From contig NZLD01000025.1 in NCBI GenBank assembly GCA_002694095.1, positions 53,986 through 63,429 of the forward strand: a stretch of DNA of 9,444 bases, given 5' to 3'. Below, piece by piece: positions 1 to 5,752 of this stretch. The notes below the pieces were generated by a model. It saw nothing but the letters and a program-made list of their open reading frames with translations. It made no database searches and was not told where the DNA came from. The DNA comes from Micrococcales bacterium (GTDB lineage: Bacteria > Actinomycetota > Actinomycetes > S36-B12). Every line of letters starts with the position of its first letter. Positions within the stretch are counted from its first letter, which is position 1. The translations under genes were made by a program, and so were the position numbers.

Positions 1-114
1 CCCAATCCGTGCCCCCCGCAGGCAGCCCTTGAGGCCCTCCGGGCATCGATCGCCTGCGAGCGTTCCGCCCTGACCGGTGAGCGAGTAGAAGTCCGGACCA
101 TCACCAGTGAATGA
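1..114 (+). CDS. C-terminal end of a probable Gfo/Idh/MocA-family dehydrogenase (5' truncated)
   Basis: Frame 1 is open from the window edge to a TGA at 112-114, giving 37 residues. The segment ALRASIACERSALTGERVEV matches the usual last helix and strand of Gfo/Idh/MocA oxidoreductases, such as inositol 2-dehydrogenase, which end in a pattern like 'AL..A....S..TG..V.V'. These enzymes oxidise sugars or polyols with NAD(P)+ in the cytoplasm. The stop overlaps the GTG start of the LacI-type gene by 8 nt, so the two are probably cotranscribed and translationally coupled. That context fits a sugar or inositol catabolic operon carrying its own repressor. The stop/start overlap is seen directly. The family call rests on a short tail and is tentative, and the substrate cannot be told. 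Confidence 0.55.
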   Translation, partial: PNPCPPQAALEALRASIACERSALTGERVEVRTITSE

Positions 115-1117
115 GCGCCGCCCCACTATTCACGACGTCGCCGCACGGGCGGGGGTTTCCAAGTCGCTGGTGTCTCTCGCGATGCGGGGTTCCCCGAAAG
201 TCAGCGACGCGAGCAGGGCCGCGATCGAGAAGGCGGCAGCCGAGCTCGGGTATCGACCTAACGCAACGGCGCGCAGCCTCGCGGATAGCAGAAGCCGCAC
301 TATCGGCGTCAACATGGCCGAGTTGGACAACCCGATCTTTCCCGAGATGCTCGGGGGCGCCCACACGGTGATTCGCTCCCGTAACTACAACACGATGCTC
401 GTGTCCGGGGAACGCGATCCAGAGCTCGAAACCATGGAGCTGGCCAAACTGCTCGAATTTCAGGTCGAGGGGCTCATCCTGATTTCCCACCGCCTGCCAG
501 CCGAGACAGTGCGCTCACTCGCCGACGAGGTTCCCATCGTCGTCCTGACGTTGAAGGATCTCACCGGCCCCGGGATCGATTCGGTCGTCACCGATGACGA
601 AGCGGGGACGCGCATGGCTATGCAGCACCTCTTCCATCTCGGTCACCGAGATATCGCCCACGTCTCAGGCGGCTCCCTCGAACCCGCCGTCGTGCGCGAG
701 CGGCTCTACCGATCGGAAATGCAGGCTGCCGGTCTGGGGTCGATGACCCGAGTCATCGAGGGCGATCTGACCAACCTCGGCGGTCTCGAAGCCGCGCGCA
801 CGCTTCTTCAAGAAGGAAAGCCACCCACGGCCATCTTCGCCAGTAACGACATTTCCGCGCTCGGCGTGATGGCCGCCTGCCAAGAGTTCGGCCTGAGCAT
901 TCCCTCAGACATTTCGATCATCGGCTACGACGGCATCGCCCTCGGCGCCCTACGAACGCTCAGCTTGACGACCGTCGCTCAGCCGCTGGGACTGATGGGT
1001 CAGGTCGCGGCCCAACGACTTTTCGATCGCATGGCCGGCACGCAGATTGACGATCGCTCGATAGTTCTCGAACCCGAACTGCTCACCAGGGGCACAACAG
1101 CCCCGCCGCGGGTCTAG
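107..1117 (+). CDS. LacI-family transcriptional regulator
   Basis: This 336-aa protein has the standard LacI/GalR length and layout. Residues 6-26 form the helix-turn-helix (TIHDVAARAGVSKSLVSLAM). The hinge is at about 48-60 (GYRPNATARSLAD). The periplasmic-binding-protein-like sensor domain follows from about residue 64. Typical sensor motifs are visible: DNPIFPEM (74-81), LGHRDIAHVSG (178-188), FASNDISALGV (244-254) and IIGYDG (271-276). The family binds operator DNA as a dimer or tetramer and lets go, or binds, on sensing a sugar-like ligand. The start is GTG at 107, because this places the HTH at its usual distance from the N terminus. No strong Shine-Dalgarno site precedes it, which fits coupling to the overlapping upstream dehydrogenase gene. 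It probably controls that upstream operon; the ligand is unknown. Confidence 0.93.
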   Translation: MNERRPTIHDVAARAGVSKSLVSLAMRGSPKVSDASRAAIEKAAAELGYRPNATARSLADSRSRTIGVNMAELDNPIFPEMLGGAHTVIRSRNYNTMLVSGERDPELETMELAKLLEFQVEGLILISHRLPAETVRSLADEVPIVVLTLKDLTGPGIDSVVTDDEAGTRMAMQHLFHLGHRDIAHVSGGSLEPAVVRERLYRSEMQAAGLGSMTRVIEGDLTNLGGLEAARTLLQEGKPPTAIFASNDISALGVMAACQEFGLSIPSDISIIGYDGIALGALRTLSLTTVAQPLGLMGQVAAQRLFDRMAGTQIDDRSIVLEPELLTRGTTAPPRV

Positions 1118-1153
1118 CGCCGGTGCCAGGGCTCATTGCTGACCACTAACAGG

Positions 1154-3091
1154 TCATCCCGCCGTCGGTGACGTCTCGTCACCAACCCAGACTCGAAAAG
1201 CCTCCAGAGCGGATGGATCGATCAGGCCACTGGTGTTGCGCACGTGGTCCCCGTTCACGATGTCCGTGACGGCGAGTTCCGCCAGTTTGCCGGTAACGGT
1301 GCGCGGAACGCTGGGCACCGCGACCATCTCGGCCGGTACATGGCGAGGGCTCGCCGCCGACCGCAGAGCCTGGCGGATCTGTTGTTGCAGTTCTTCGTTG
1401 AGGTTTGCCCCGTCGCGCAGGACAACGAACAACACGATGCGGGTGTCGAGACCATCGCGTTGGCCCACCACGATGGATTCCTCGATATCCGCAAGAGCGT
1501 CCACCACGCGGTAGATCTCTGCTGTGCCGATGCGAACGCCACCGGAGTTCAATGTCGCATCTGAGCGACCGTGGATGACGAAGCCGCCAGCGTCGCTACG
1601 AGAAATGAAGTCGCCGTGCGCCCAGACTCCGGGAAAACGCTCGAAGTACGCCGCGCGAAAACGCGATCCGTCGTCGTCCCCCCAAAAACCGATCGGCCGC
1701 GAGGGGAACGGCGTCGTGCACACCAACTCACCGCGGACCCCGACAGGAACATCGGCTCCGGCGTCGTCGACCGCCCGCACGTCCAACCCGAGAGCTGGTC
1801 CCTGAATCTCCCCACGAAGCACCGGTTCGGTGGGCACTCCCAGAACGAAACATCCGCAAATATCGGTGCCCCCGGAAATAGAGGCAAGGTGCACGGACGA
1901 ACACACGTGCTCGTAGACGTAGTCGAACAATTCCGGGGCCAAGGGTGATCCCGTGCTGGCCATGGTTCGCAGCGAGGCGAGTTCGTGTGGTGACATCGAG
2001 ACCGAGTGCTGGCGCAGCGACTCGATGTACTTGGCCGAGACACCGAGGAAGGTCAACTTCTCGTCCGCCACGAGCCGCAGGAGCCTGTCCGGCTCCGGAT
2101 ACATCGGTTGCCCGTCGGCAAGGACGACGGTGGCGCCTGTACCCAGCACCATGACCAGCCAGTTCCACATCATCCACCCGGCGGTGGTGTAGTAGCAGAC
2201 ACGATCACCCGGTGTGATGTCGAGATGGATGCGCTGCTCTGCGAGATCCTTGAGCAGCACCCCCGCGGCGCTGTGAACGATGCACTTCGGTGCACCGGTG
2301 GTGCCGCTGGAAAAAAGAATGAACCCCGGATGATCGAACCCGACTCGAAGGCAATCGAACTTCGGTGAGTCAGACACCAACGTCGGTGAGTCCGACACCC
2401 ACGAGCTCCAAGAGTGATGGCGTGGGTCGGAGGCGTCACCGATGACAACAACACCGATCACGTCCGGCAAACCTGCGAGCACATCGTCGATAGATTCGCG
2501 CATGTCGAATTGCCGACCGCCGTAGGTGTAGTTCGAGCCGACGAGGAGCAACCGCGGCGTGATCTGACCGAATCGATCGATCACCCCCGCGGGAGCGAAA
2601 TCCGGTGACGCAGTGCTGACGACAGCGCCGATGGATAGAGCTGCCAGCGCCCAGATGACCACCTCGGGAACGTTGGGTGCCCACGCGGCCACCCGATCGC
2701 CCGGTCCGACTCCGGCGCATTGCATGTGTGCCGCGACGGAGGCCACATCCGAACGCAGTTCTCCACGTGTCCAGGACCGACGTGATCCGGCTTCATCGAT
2801 ACCGACGAGCACTTCGGCCGCTGAATCACCAGCCAGCAGTGTTTCGACGATGTTGAGGTGGGCGTCAGGAAAGAACGTGGCTGATGCAGGGTCGTCCGGC
2901 CCGACAACAGCACGAGTCCCCCGCTCCCCGACGACCCCGCACTCGTCCCACGCCCACGACCAGAAGGCGTCAAGGTTGCTCAAACTGGCCGCGTGAGCGG
3001 CGGAAAAGTTGGACGTGCCCGATGCCTCGAACCACCGGCGCATCGCCGCGCCCGACTCCTGGTCCGGCGACCACAGCATGCTTGAGGACAT
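1154..3091 (-). CDS. Acetoacetate-CoA ligase (acetoacetyl-CoA synthetase)
   Basis: This 645-aa protein belongs to the ANL (acyl-CoA synthetase) superfamily and has the length usual for acetoacetyl-CoA synthetases (about 650 aa). It activates acetoacetate with ATP and CoA to acetoacetyl-CoA, used in ketone-body and 3-hydroxybutyrate metabolism in the cytoplasm. The phosphate-binding A3 motif is SSGTTGAPKCIVHS at 261-274. The TTAGWMMWNW segment is at 302-311, SGGTDICGCF at 406-415, and the hinge with HGRSDATLNSGGVRIGTAEIY at about 507-527. The catalytic-lysine region PRTVTGKLAELAV is at 596-608, with K602. The family ending 'PRHVP...VP..P.T..GK..E.AV..I.NG' is what separates it from acetyl-CoA synthetase. 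ATG at 3091 is chosen; Met5 (3079) is an alternative, and neither has a strong Shine-Dalgarno site. It lies 83 nt behind moeA on the same strand, but a functional link to molybdenum cofactor synthesis is not evident. Confidence 0.9.
   Translation of the reverse strand: MSSSMLWSPDQESGAAMRRWFEASGTSNFSAAHAASLSNLDAFWSWAWDECGVVGERGTRAVVGPDDPASATFFPDAHLNIVETLLAGDSAAEVLVGIDEAGSRRSWTRGELRSDVASVAAHMQCAGVGPGDRVAAWAPNVPEVVIWALAALSIGAVVSTASPDFAPAGVIDRFGQITPRLLLVGSNYTYGGRQFDMRESIDDVLAGLPDVIGVVVIGDASDPRHHSWSSWVSDSPTLVSDSPKFDCLRVGFDHPGFILFSSGTTGAPKCIVHSAAGVLLKDLAEQRIHLDITPGDRVCYYTTAGWMMWNWLVMVLGTGATVVLADGQPMYPEPDRLLRLVADEKLTFLGVSAKYIESLRQHSVSMSPHELASLRTMASTGSPLAPELFDYVYEHVCSSVHLASISGGTDICGCFVLGVPTEPVLRGEIQGPALGLDVRAVDDAGADVPVGVRGELVCTTPFPSRPIGFWGDDDGSRFRAAYFERFPGVWAHGDFISRSDAGGFVIHGRSDATLNSGGVRIGTAEIYRVVDALADIEESIVVGQRDGLDTRIVLFVVLRDGANLNEELQQQIRQALRSAASPRHVPAEMVAVPSVPRTVTGKLAELAVTDIVNGDHVRNTSGLIDPSALEAFRVWVGDETSPTAG
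1167..1183. terminator. Perfect 7-bp hairpin at the convergent gene junction, possible terminator
   Basis: GGTGACG (1167-1173) and CGTCACC (1177-1183) are perfect inverted repeats around a TCT loop. The hairpin lies 50 nt past the LacI-type stop and just inside the last codons of the convergent acetoacetate-CoA ligase gene. No T-run follows on either strand, but actinobacterial terminators often lack one. A chance coding palindrome is possible. The 36-nt spacer 1118-1153 itself shows no other structure. Confidence 0.3.
2363..2404 (-). repeat. In-frame 21-bp tandem duplication inside the acetoacetate-CoA ligase gene
   Basis: Two adjacent 21-bp units, 2363-2383 and 2384-2404, match at 18 of 21 positions. 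On the coding strand they give two heptads sharing VSDSP (about residues 231-244), in the variable segment ahead of the A3 motif. The period is a multiple of three, so the reading frame is kept. It is most simply a slippage duplication in a surface loop. Confidence 0.75.
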
Positions 3092-3140
3092 GCGCGAAGC
3101 CTGCCAGAACTCACGAATGGCGATCGTCGCGTGGCCTTGG

Positions 3141-3179
3141 GGTCGTGCCTACGGGTCGTGCCTACGGGTCGTGCCTACC
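3141..3179. repeat. Three tandem copies of a 13-bp unit at the end of moeA
   Basis: The unit GGTCGTGCCTACG occurs at 3141-3153 and 3154-3166, and as GGTCGTGCCTACC at 3167-3179. Each copy contains CTA, a TAG stop on the minus strand. The moeA stop is the one in the right-hand copy (3175-3177). As 13 is not a multiple of three, the three TAGs fall in three different frames. The repeat fills much of the 83-nt gap between moeA and the acetoacetate-CoA ligase gene (3092-3174). No promoter or strong hairpin is evident in the rest of that gap. Confidence 0.9.
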
Positions 3180-4350
3180 GATCATCCGTGCGTCGCAGCC
3201 AGGGCACGGGTATCCAGGGCACTGCCTCGTGTGCGTGAACTCCCTGTGGCGGCACGACCGCCCATCCATCCGCGTGCGCGATGCCTCGGAGCATCGCTGA
3301 CGACACTCGCTCTACCTGTCGAAAGCCCCCGAGTTCTCGGCGCCCGACCATGAGGCGTGTCAGCGGTCGGCTCGACGGGGCGACACCTTCGGCCATCGCA
3401 ACCTTCGGCAGGTCTCGTTGCGCTCTGCCGAACCACGCCTCGAAACTCGGTTGAATCAATGTCACCGTCGCCACGAGTGCACTCAACGGATTACCGGGAA
3501 GACCAACCACCGGCGTGCCGTCCAGTGTGGCCAACATCATCGGGTGCCCCGGACGAACGGCGACCCCATCGACGATCATCGTGGCGTCCAGGTCTTCGAA
3601 GGTAGAGCGCAGGAAGTCACGATGACCCCGGGCCGTTCCACCGGTCACGACAGTCATGTCCGCTTCGCCGGAGGAGCGAAGCGCGTCGGCCAATTCCTGC
3701 GGGTCATCGGTGCAGGTGCGTACCGACACGACATCACCACCCAGCATGTGTATCCATCCAGGAAGCTGAACGCCCAGAGCGTCGCGCACCTGGCCGGTCG
3801 CCGGTACTCCCGAATGGATGACTTCATCGCCAAGGATCAGCACAGAAATCAACGGACGTCGGACCACGGCGACGTCGTCGATTCCTGCTGCGGACAGGGA
3901 CCCCATCAGCGCTGGATTGATCACGTCCCCTCGATGCGCGAGAACATCACCCACGACGCACTCCTCGCCCTGCACTCGAATGTGCGTCCGGTCGGTGACA
4001 TCAGCATTCACTCGACTATCCGTCACCGTCGCAGCTTCGAAGGGAATAACCGCTGTCGCTCCGGCGGGAACAGCGCCACCGGTGCCGATCCGCATCGCCT
4101 CTCCGGCATCGAGCTGCACCACACTGCTCGCGCCGGTGTCGATCGTCCCGACGATGGTCCACGGGCTCGGGCCGCGGACCACCCACCCGTCCATCGCCGC
4201 GGTGGGGAATCCGGGCAGATCCGTTAGGGCCGCCGCGTCGTTGGCCAGAGTCCGTCCGAGGGCGTCGGCAAGCGGCACTACCTCGCCAGAGGAACCGCCC
4301 ATGGCCTCGCCCGCGAGAGTGCGCGCCTGCCACCAGGACACCTCGGTCAT
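3175..4350 (-). CDS. moeA: MoeA-like molybdopterin molybdenumtransferase
   Basis: This 391-aa protein has the usual MoeA length. MoeA enzymes ligate molybdate to adenylylated molybdopterin, giving the molybdenum cofactor in the cytoplasm. Family landmarks run in order: LPGFPTAAMDGWVV at 45-58 (usual core 'AMDG', D54), GEAMRIGTGGAVPAGATAV at 83-101, a GDE at 174-176 (E176), the GGTARGHRDF loop at 237-246, RPGHP at 266-270, and GLPGNPLSAL at 283-292. Several positions differ from the classical consensus. GED is GEE at 128-130, DSN is DAL at 190-192, and the serine of GGxSxG is A240, although D245 is kept. It is either a divergent but active actinobacterial MoeA or a paralogue with altered function. 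ATG at 4350 overlaps the preceding stop as ATGA, with AGGAG 4 nt upstream, so translation is probably coupled. Confidence 0.88.
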   Translation of the reverse strand: MTEVSWWQARTLAGEAMGGSSGEVVPLADALGRTLANDAAALTDLPGFPTAAMDGWVVRGPSPWTIVGTIDTGASSVVQLDAGEAMRIGTGGAVPAGATAVIPFEAATVTDSRVNADVTDRTHIRVQGEECVVGDVLAHRGDVINPALMGSLSAAGIDDVAVVRRPLISVLILGDEVIHSGVPATGQVRDALGVQLPGWIHMLGGDVVSVRTCTDDPQELADALRSSGEADMTVVTGGTARGHRDFLRSTFEDLDATMIVDGVAVRPGHPMMLATLDGTPVVGLPGNPLSALVATVTLIQPSFEAWFGRAQRDLPKVAMAEGVAPSSRPLTRLMVGRRELGGFRQVERVSSAMLRGIAHADGWAVVPPQGVHAHEAVPWIPVPWLRRTDDR

Positions 4351-4610
4351 CGAACTCCTGAGTCGTCGAACTCCTGGGCCAGCCGTTCCACGATCTGACC
4401 GACACTGTGAGCATCGGCTCCGCGAGCAACGGCGTACCCCATCAGGTAGGTCGTGACCGGAGCAGCAGGACGCTCGACGTTGTGGGCTGCGGCCTTCGCT
4501 GCATCCAAGATCGCCTCAACGTCGGCAGGGTCCATCGTCGCCTTGATGGTCAACTCTTCGCCGAGGCGTTCGATCCATCGGTGCACTCGTTCGGACTGCT
4601 CGGGATTCAT
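4347..4610 (-). CDS. Small DUF6457-like protein between mobA and moeA
   Basis: This 87-aa protein starts MNPEQSERVHRW. It resembles the short actinobacterial DUF6457 proteins often found beside MobA-like genes. The recognisable part is the central AAAHNVERPAAPVTTYLMGY pattern, with an acidic or leucine-rich helix before it and VGQIVERLAQEF after it. It is predicted all-helical, soluble, with no catalytic motif; its biochemical role is unknown. Two in-frame ATGs exist. A TAAGGA Shine-Dalgarno sequence abuts the first (4619), which is too close, but lies 9 nt from the second (4610), so 4610 is preferred. Its position, with the mobA stop inside its ribosome binding site and an ATGA overlap into moeA, strongly ties it to molybdenum cofactor synthesis. 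A partner or stabiliser of MobA or MoeA is an inference. Confidence 0.8.
   Translation of the reverse strand: MNPEQSERVHRWIERLGEELTIKATMDPADVEAILDAAKAAAHNVERPAAPVTTYLMGYAVARGADAHSVGQIVERLAQEFDDSGVR
4350..4376 (-). repeat. 11-bp direct repeat that duplicates the moeA ribosome binding site
   Basis: TCGAACTCCTG occurs at 4350-4360 and 4366-4376, 16 bp apart. On the minus strand each copy carries CAGGAG. The copy at 4355-4359 is 4 nt from the moeA ATG and is the likely ribosome binding site. The other copy is 20 nt away, inside the last codons of the DUF6457-like gene. Confidence 0.6.
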
Positions 4611-4619
4611 GCGTGTCAT

Positions 4620-4625
4620 TCCTTA
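4620..4625 (-). promoter_or_regulatory. Shine-Dalgarno site that includes the mobA stop codon
   Basis: The minus strand reads TAAGGA here. The TAA (4623-4625) is the mobA stop. The AAGGA core lies 9 nt before ATG 4610 and 0 nt before ATG 4619. This decides the downstream start and suggests that ribosomes ending on mobA reinitiate on the next gene. Confidence 0.65.
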
Positions 4626-5159
4626 CCCATTGGTGGTTCGCTCGCGAGCCCGCCGCAGATCATCGGGGGTGTCAACATCCAGCAAGCTCACGCTGTCGTC
4701 GATCGGCACGTCGACGCACGCTAACTGACTCACAAGAAACGCGAACGAGCGCCCGGACCACTCCTCACAACTCTCCGCGGCCGTTGCCAGCGCCGAACTT
4801 CGGTACACGGCGCACAACCATTGCTGCCGACCCGCGCCATCTACCGGCACCCACGCGTCCGCCGCCGGCTGCCCCGCCACAGCGGACAACACGTGAACGA
4901 GTGCGTCAGCAGCGAAGGGCATGTCGACAGCCAGGACTCCCACATACGCAGACTCACACCGGGCCAGCCCCGCGACCACTGCAGCGGCTGGCCCCCCGGG
5001 GTACGCCTGATCGAGAATGTGGATCGTTGCTTCTTCGTCGACCGAGTCGATCGTCGCGCGGGCACGATCGAGCAGCGTGCGACCGTTGATGGATGTCGCC
5101 GCCTTGTCTTGGCCGAGCCGACTCCCCGCACCTCCGGCCAGGATCAACCAGTCCGTCAA
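4623..5159 (-). CDS. mobA: MobA-like molybdenum cofactor nucleotidyltransferase
   Basis: This is a 178-aa NTP-transferase-fold protein, a little shorter than E. coli MobA. MobA joins GMP from GTP to Mo-molybdopterin to make the guanine dinucleotide cofactor; CTP-using MocA relatives share the fold. The nucleotide-binding signature LAGGAGSRLGQDKA is at 7-20 (G9, G10, R14, K19). GGPAAAVVAGL is at 55-65. The metal-binding DMP is at 79-81 and DVDTPDDL at 161-168, where MobA usually has NxNTP. A longer reading from ATG 5246 would add 29 low-complexity residues read out of frame over the previous gene's 3' end. TTG at 5159 is preferred: it puts the first strand two residues in and forms a TTGA overlap with the upstream TGA. 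Guanine versus cytosine specificity cannot be decided here. Confidence 0.85.
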   Translation of the reverse strand: MTDWLILAGGAGSRLGQDKAATSINGRTLLDRARATIDSVDEEATIHILDQAYPGGPAAAVVAGLARCESAYVGVLAVDMPFAADALVHVLSAVAGQPAADAWVPVDGAGRQQWLCAVYRSSALATAAESCEEWSGRSFAFLVSQLACVDVPIDDSVSLLDVDTPDDLRRARERTTNG

Positions 5160-5662
5160 CCGGCCTGCCGCAGGGCTGCCTGGGCTTCCGCCTCCTGCAC
5201 TGCGCGCTGCAGCTCGGTGACGGCCGGGGTGAGACGACCGTCCCACTCACCGGCCCTGATGTGCCACATCACGGTGTCTACTGCTTCGTCGATGGCAACC
5301 CGCGACGATCGAGGACCATCGGAGCCGAGGCGGCCGAGAACGCGGTCCGCGGCGGCGAGCCATGTCTCGGCTACCTGCACATGGCCGACGTCCTTGGTGA
5401 TGTCACGCAAGCGTGAACCCGGGTGCGACCGCGTCAATTCGACCTCGCTGATCTGCGACTCCGCCGCATCGACGGCCCTGAGCAATTCGTAACGCACCGC
5501 GTCGTGGATGTTGGATCGTTGAATCTTGGCGCGCAGGTCTTCACACGCATGTTGCGCGTCATGCTTGGCCTTGTAGAAGCGATCCTGGGTCCGGTGGGGT
5601 TTGTGTTTGGCGGCATCTCTTTGTGCGCGTGACTTGTGCTTCCCGTATTCCCGATCGGACAT
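5156..5662 (-). CDS. Uncharacterised 168-aa protein, first gene of the molybdenum cofactor unit
   Basis: I do not recognise a family. Residues 1-35 are very rich in Lys, Arg and His (SDREYGKHKSRAQRD, then AAKHKPHRTQDRFYKAKH). Residues about 35-75, 95-112, 122-137 and 146-168 look helical; the last is an Ala/Glu/Gln amphipathic stretch. There is one cysteine (C40), a short DGPRSSR turn near 115-121, and no signal peptide or membrane segment. The protein is probably cytosolic and could bind nucleic acid or another acidic partner through its basic N terminus, but that is inference. It is a real gene on two grounds: GAAGGGAG lies 6 nt before the ATG at 5662, and its TGA overlaps the TTG start of mobA. 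The coupling suggests a role connected to cofactor nucleotide transfer; simple operon sharing is the alternative. Confidence 0.72.
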   Translation of the reverse strand: MSDREYGKHKSRAQRDAAKHKPHRTQDRFYKAKHDAQHACEDLRAKIQRSNIHDAVRYELLRAVDAAESQISEVELTRSHPGSRLRDITKDVGHVQVAETWLAAADRVLGRLGSDGPRSSRVAIDEAVDTVMWHIRAGEWDGRLTPAVTELQRAVQEAEAQAALRQAG

Positions 5663-5668
5663 CGGACG

Positions 5669-5676
5669 CTCCCTTC
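5669..5676 (-). promoter_or_regulatory. Strong Shine-Dalgarno site of the 168-aa gene
   Basis: The minus strand reads GAAGGGAG, ending 6 nt before the ATG at 5662. It is among the best ribosome binding sites in the window. It supports both the start and the reality of this unrecognised gene. Confidence 0.7.
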
Positions 5677-5702
5677 GCTGGTGTCCTTACGACCGCCGCG
5701 CT

Positions 5703-5712
5703 GGTGTACACC
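5703..5712. promoter_or_regulatory. 10-bp perfect palindrome in the gap ahead of the molybdenum cofactor unit
   Basis: GGTGTACACC is a perfect palindrome about 40 bp upstream of the 168-aa gene's start, in the 90-nt gap (5663-5752) behind the reductase gene. The half GCTGGTGT also recurs at 5677-5684. The place suits an operator or a promoter element, but no regulator consensus is recognised and no convincing -10 box was found in this gap. Confidence 0.3.
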
Positions 5713-5752
5713 CATTGTGGATCATGGGCACCTGTCAGGGAAGGTTCTCGGG

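Noticed and set aside
3141..3179. Short tandem repeats as a CRISPR array or attachment site
   Set aside because: The units are 13 bp with no spacers between them, and no cas or integrase gene is nearby.
3418..4227. Long open frame on the + strand (269 codons)
   Set aside because: It is antisense to moeA, whose conserved motifs fix the coding strand. The product is Arg/His-rich without any family pattern, as expected from high-GC antisense frames.
4611..4619. ATG at 4619 as the DUF6457-like start
   Set aside because: The Shine-Dalgarno sequence directly abuts it; the ATG at 4610 has 9-nt spacing.
5156..5246. 29-residue N-terminal extension of mobA
   Set aside because: Low-complexity residues that overlap the preceding gene; the TTG at 5159 with a TTGA overlap is a better start.
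4821..5492. Open frame on the + strand (223 codons)
   Set aside because: Antisense to mobA and the 168-aa gene; Arg/Ser-rich with no family pattern.
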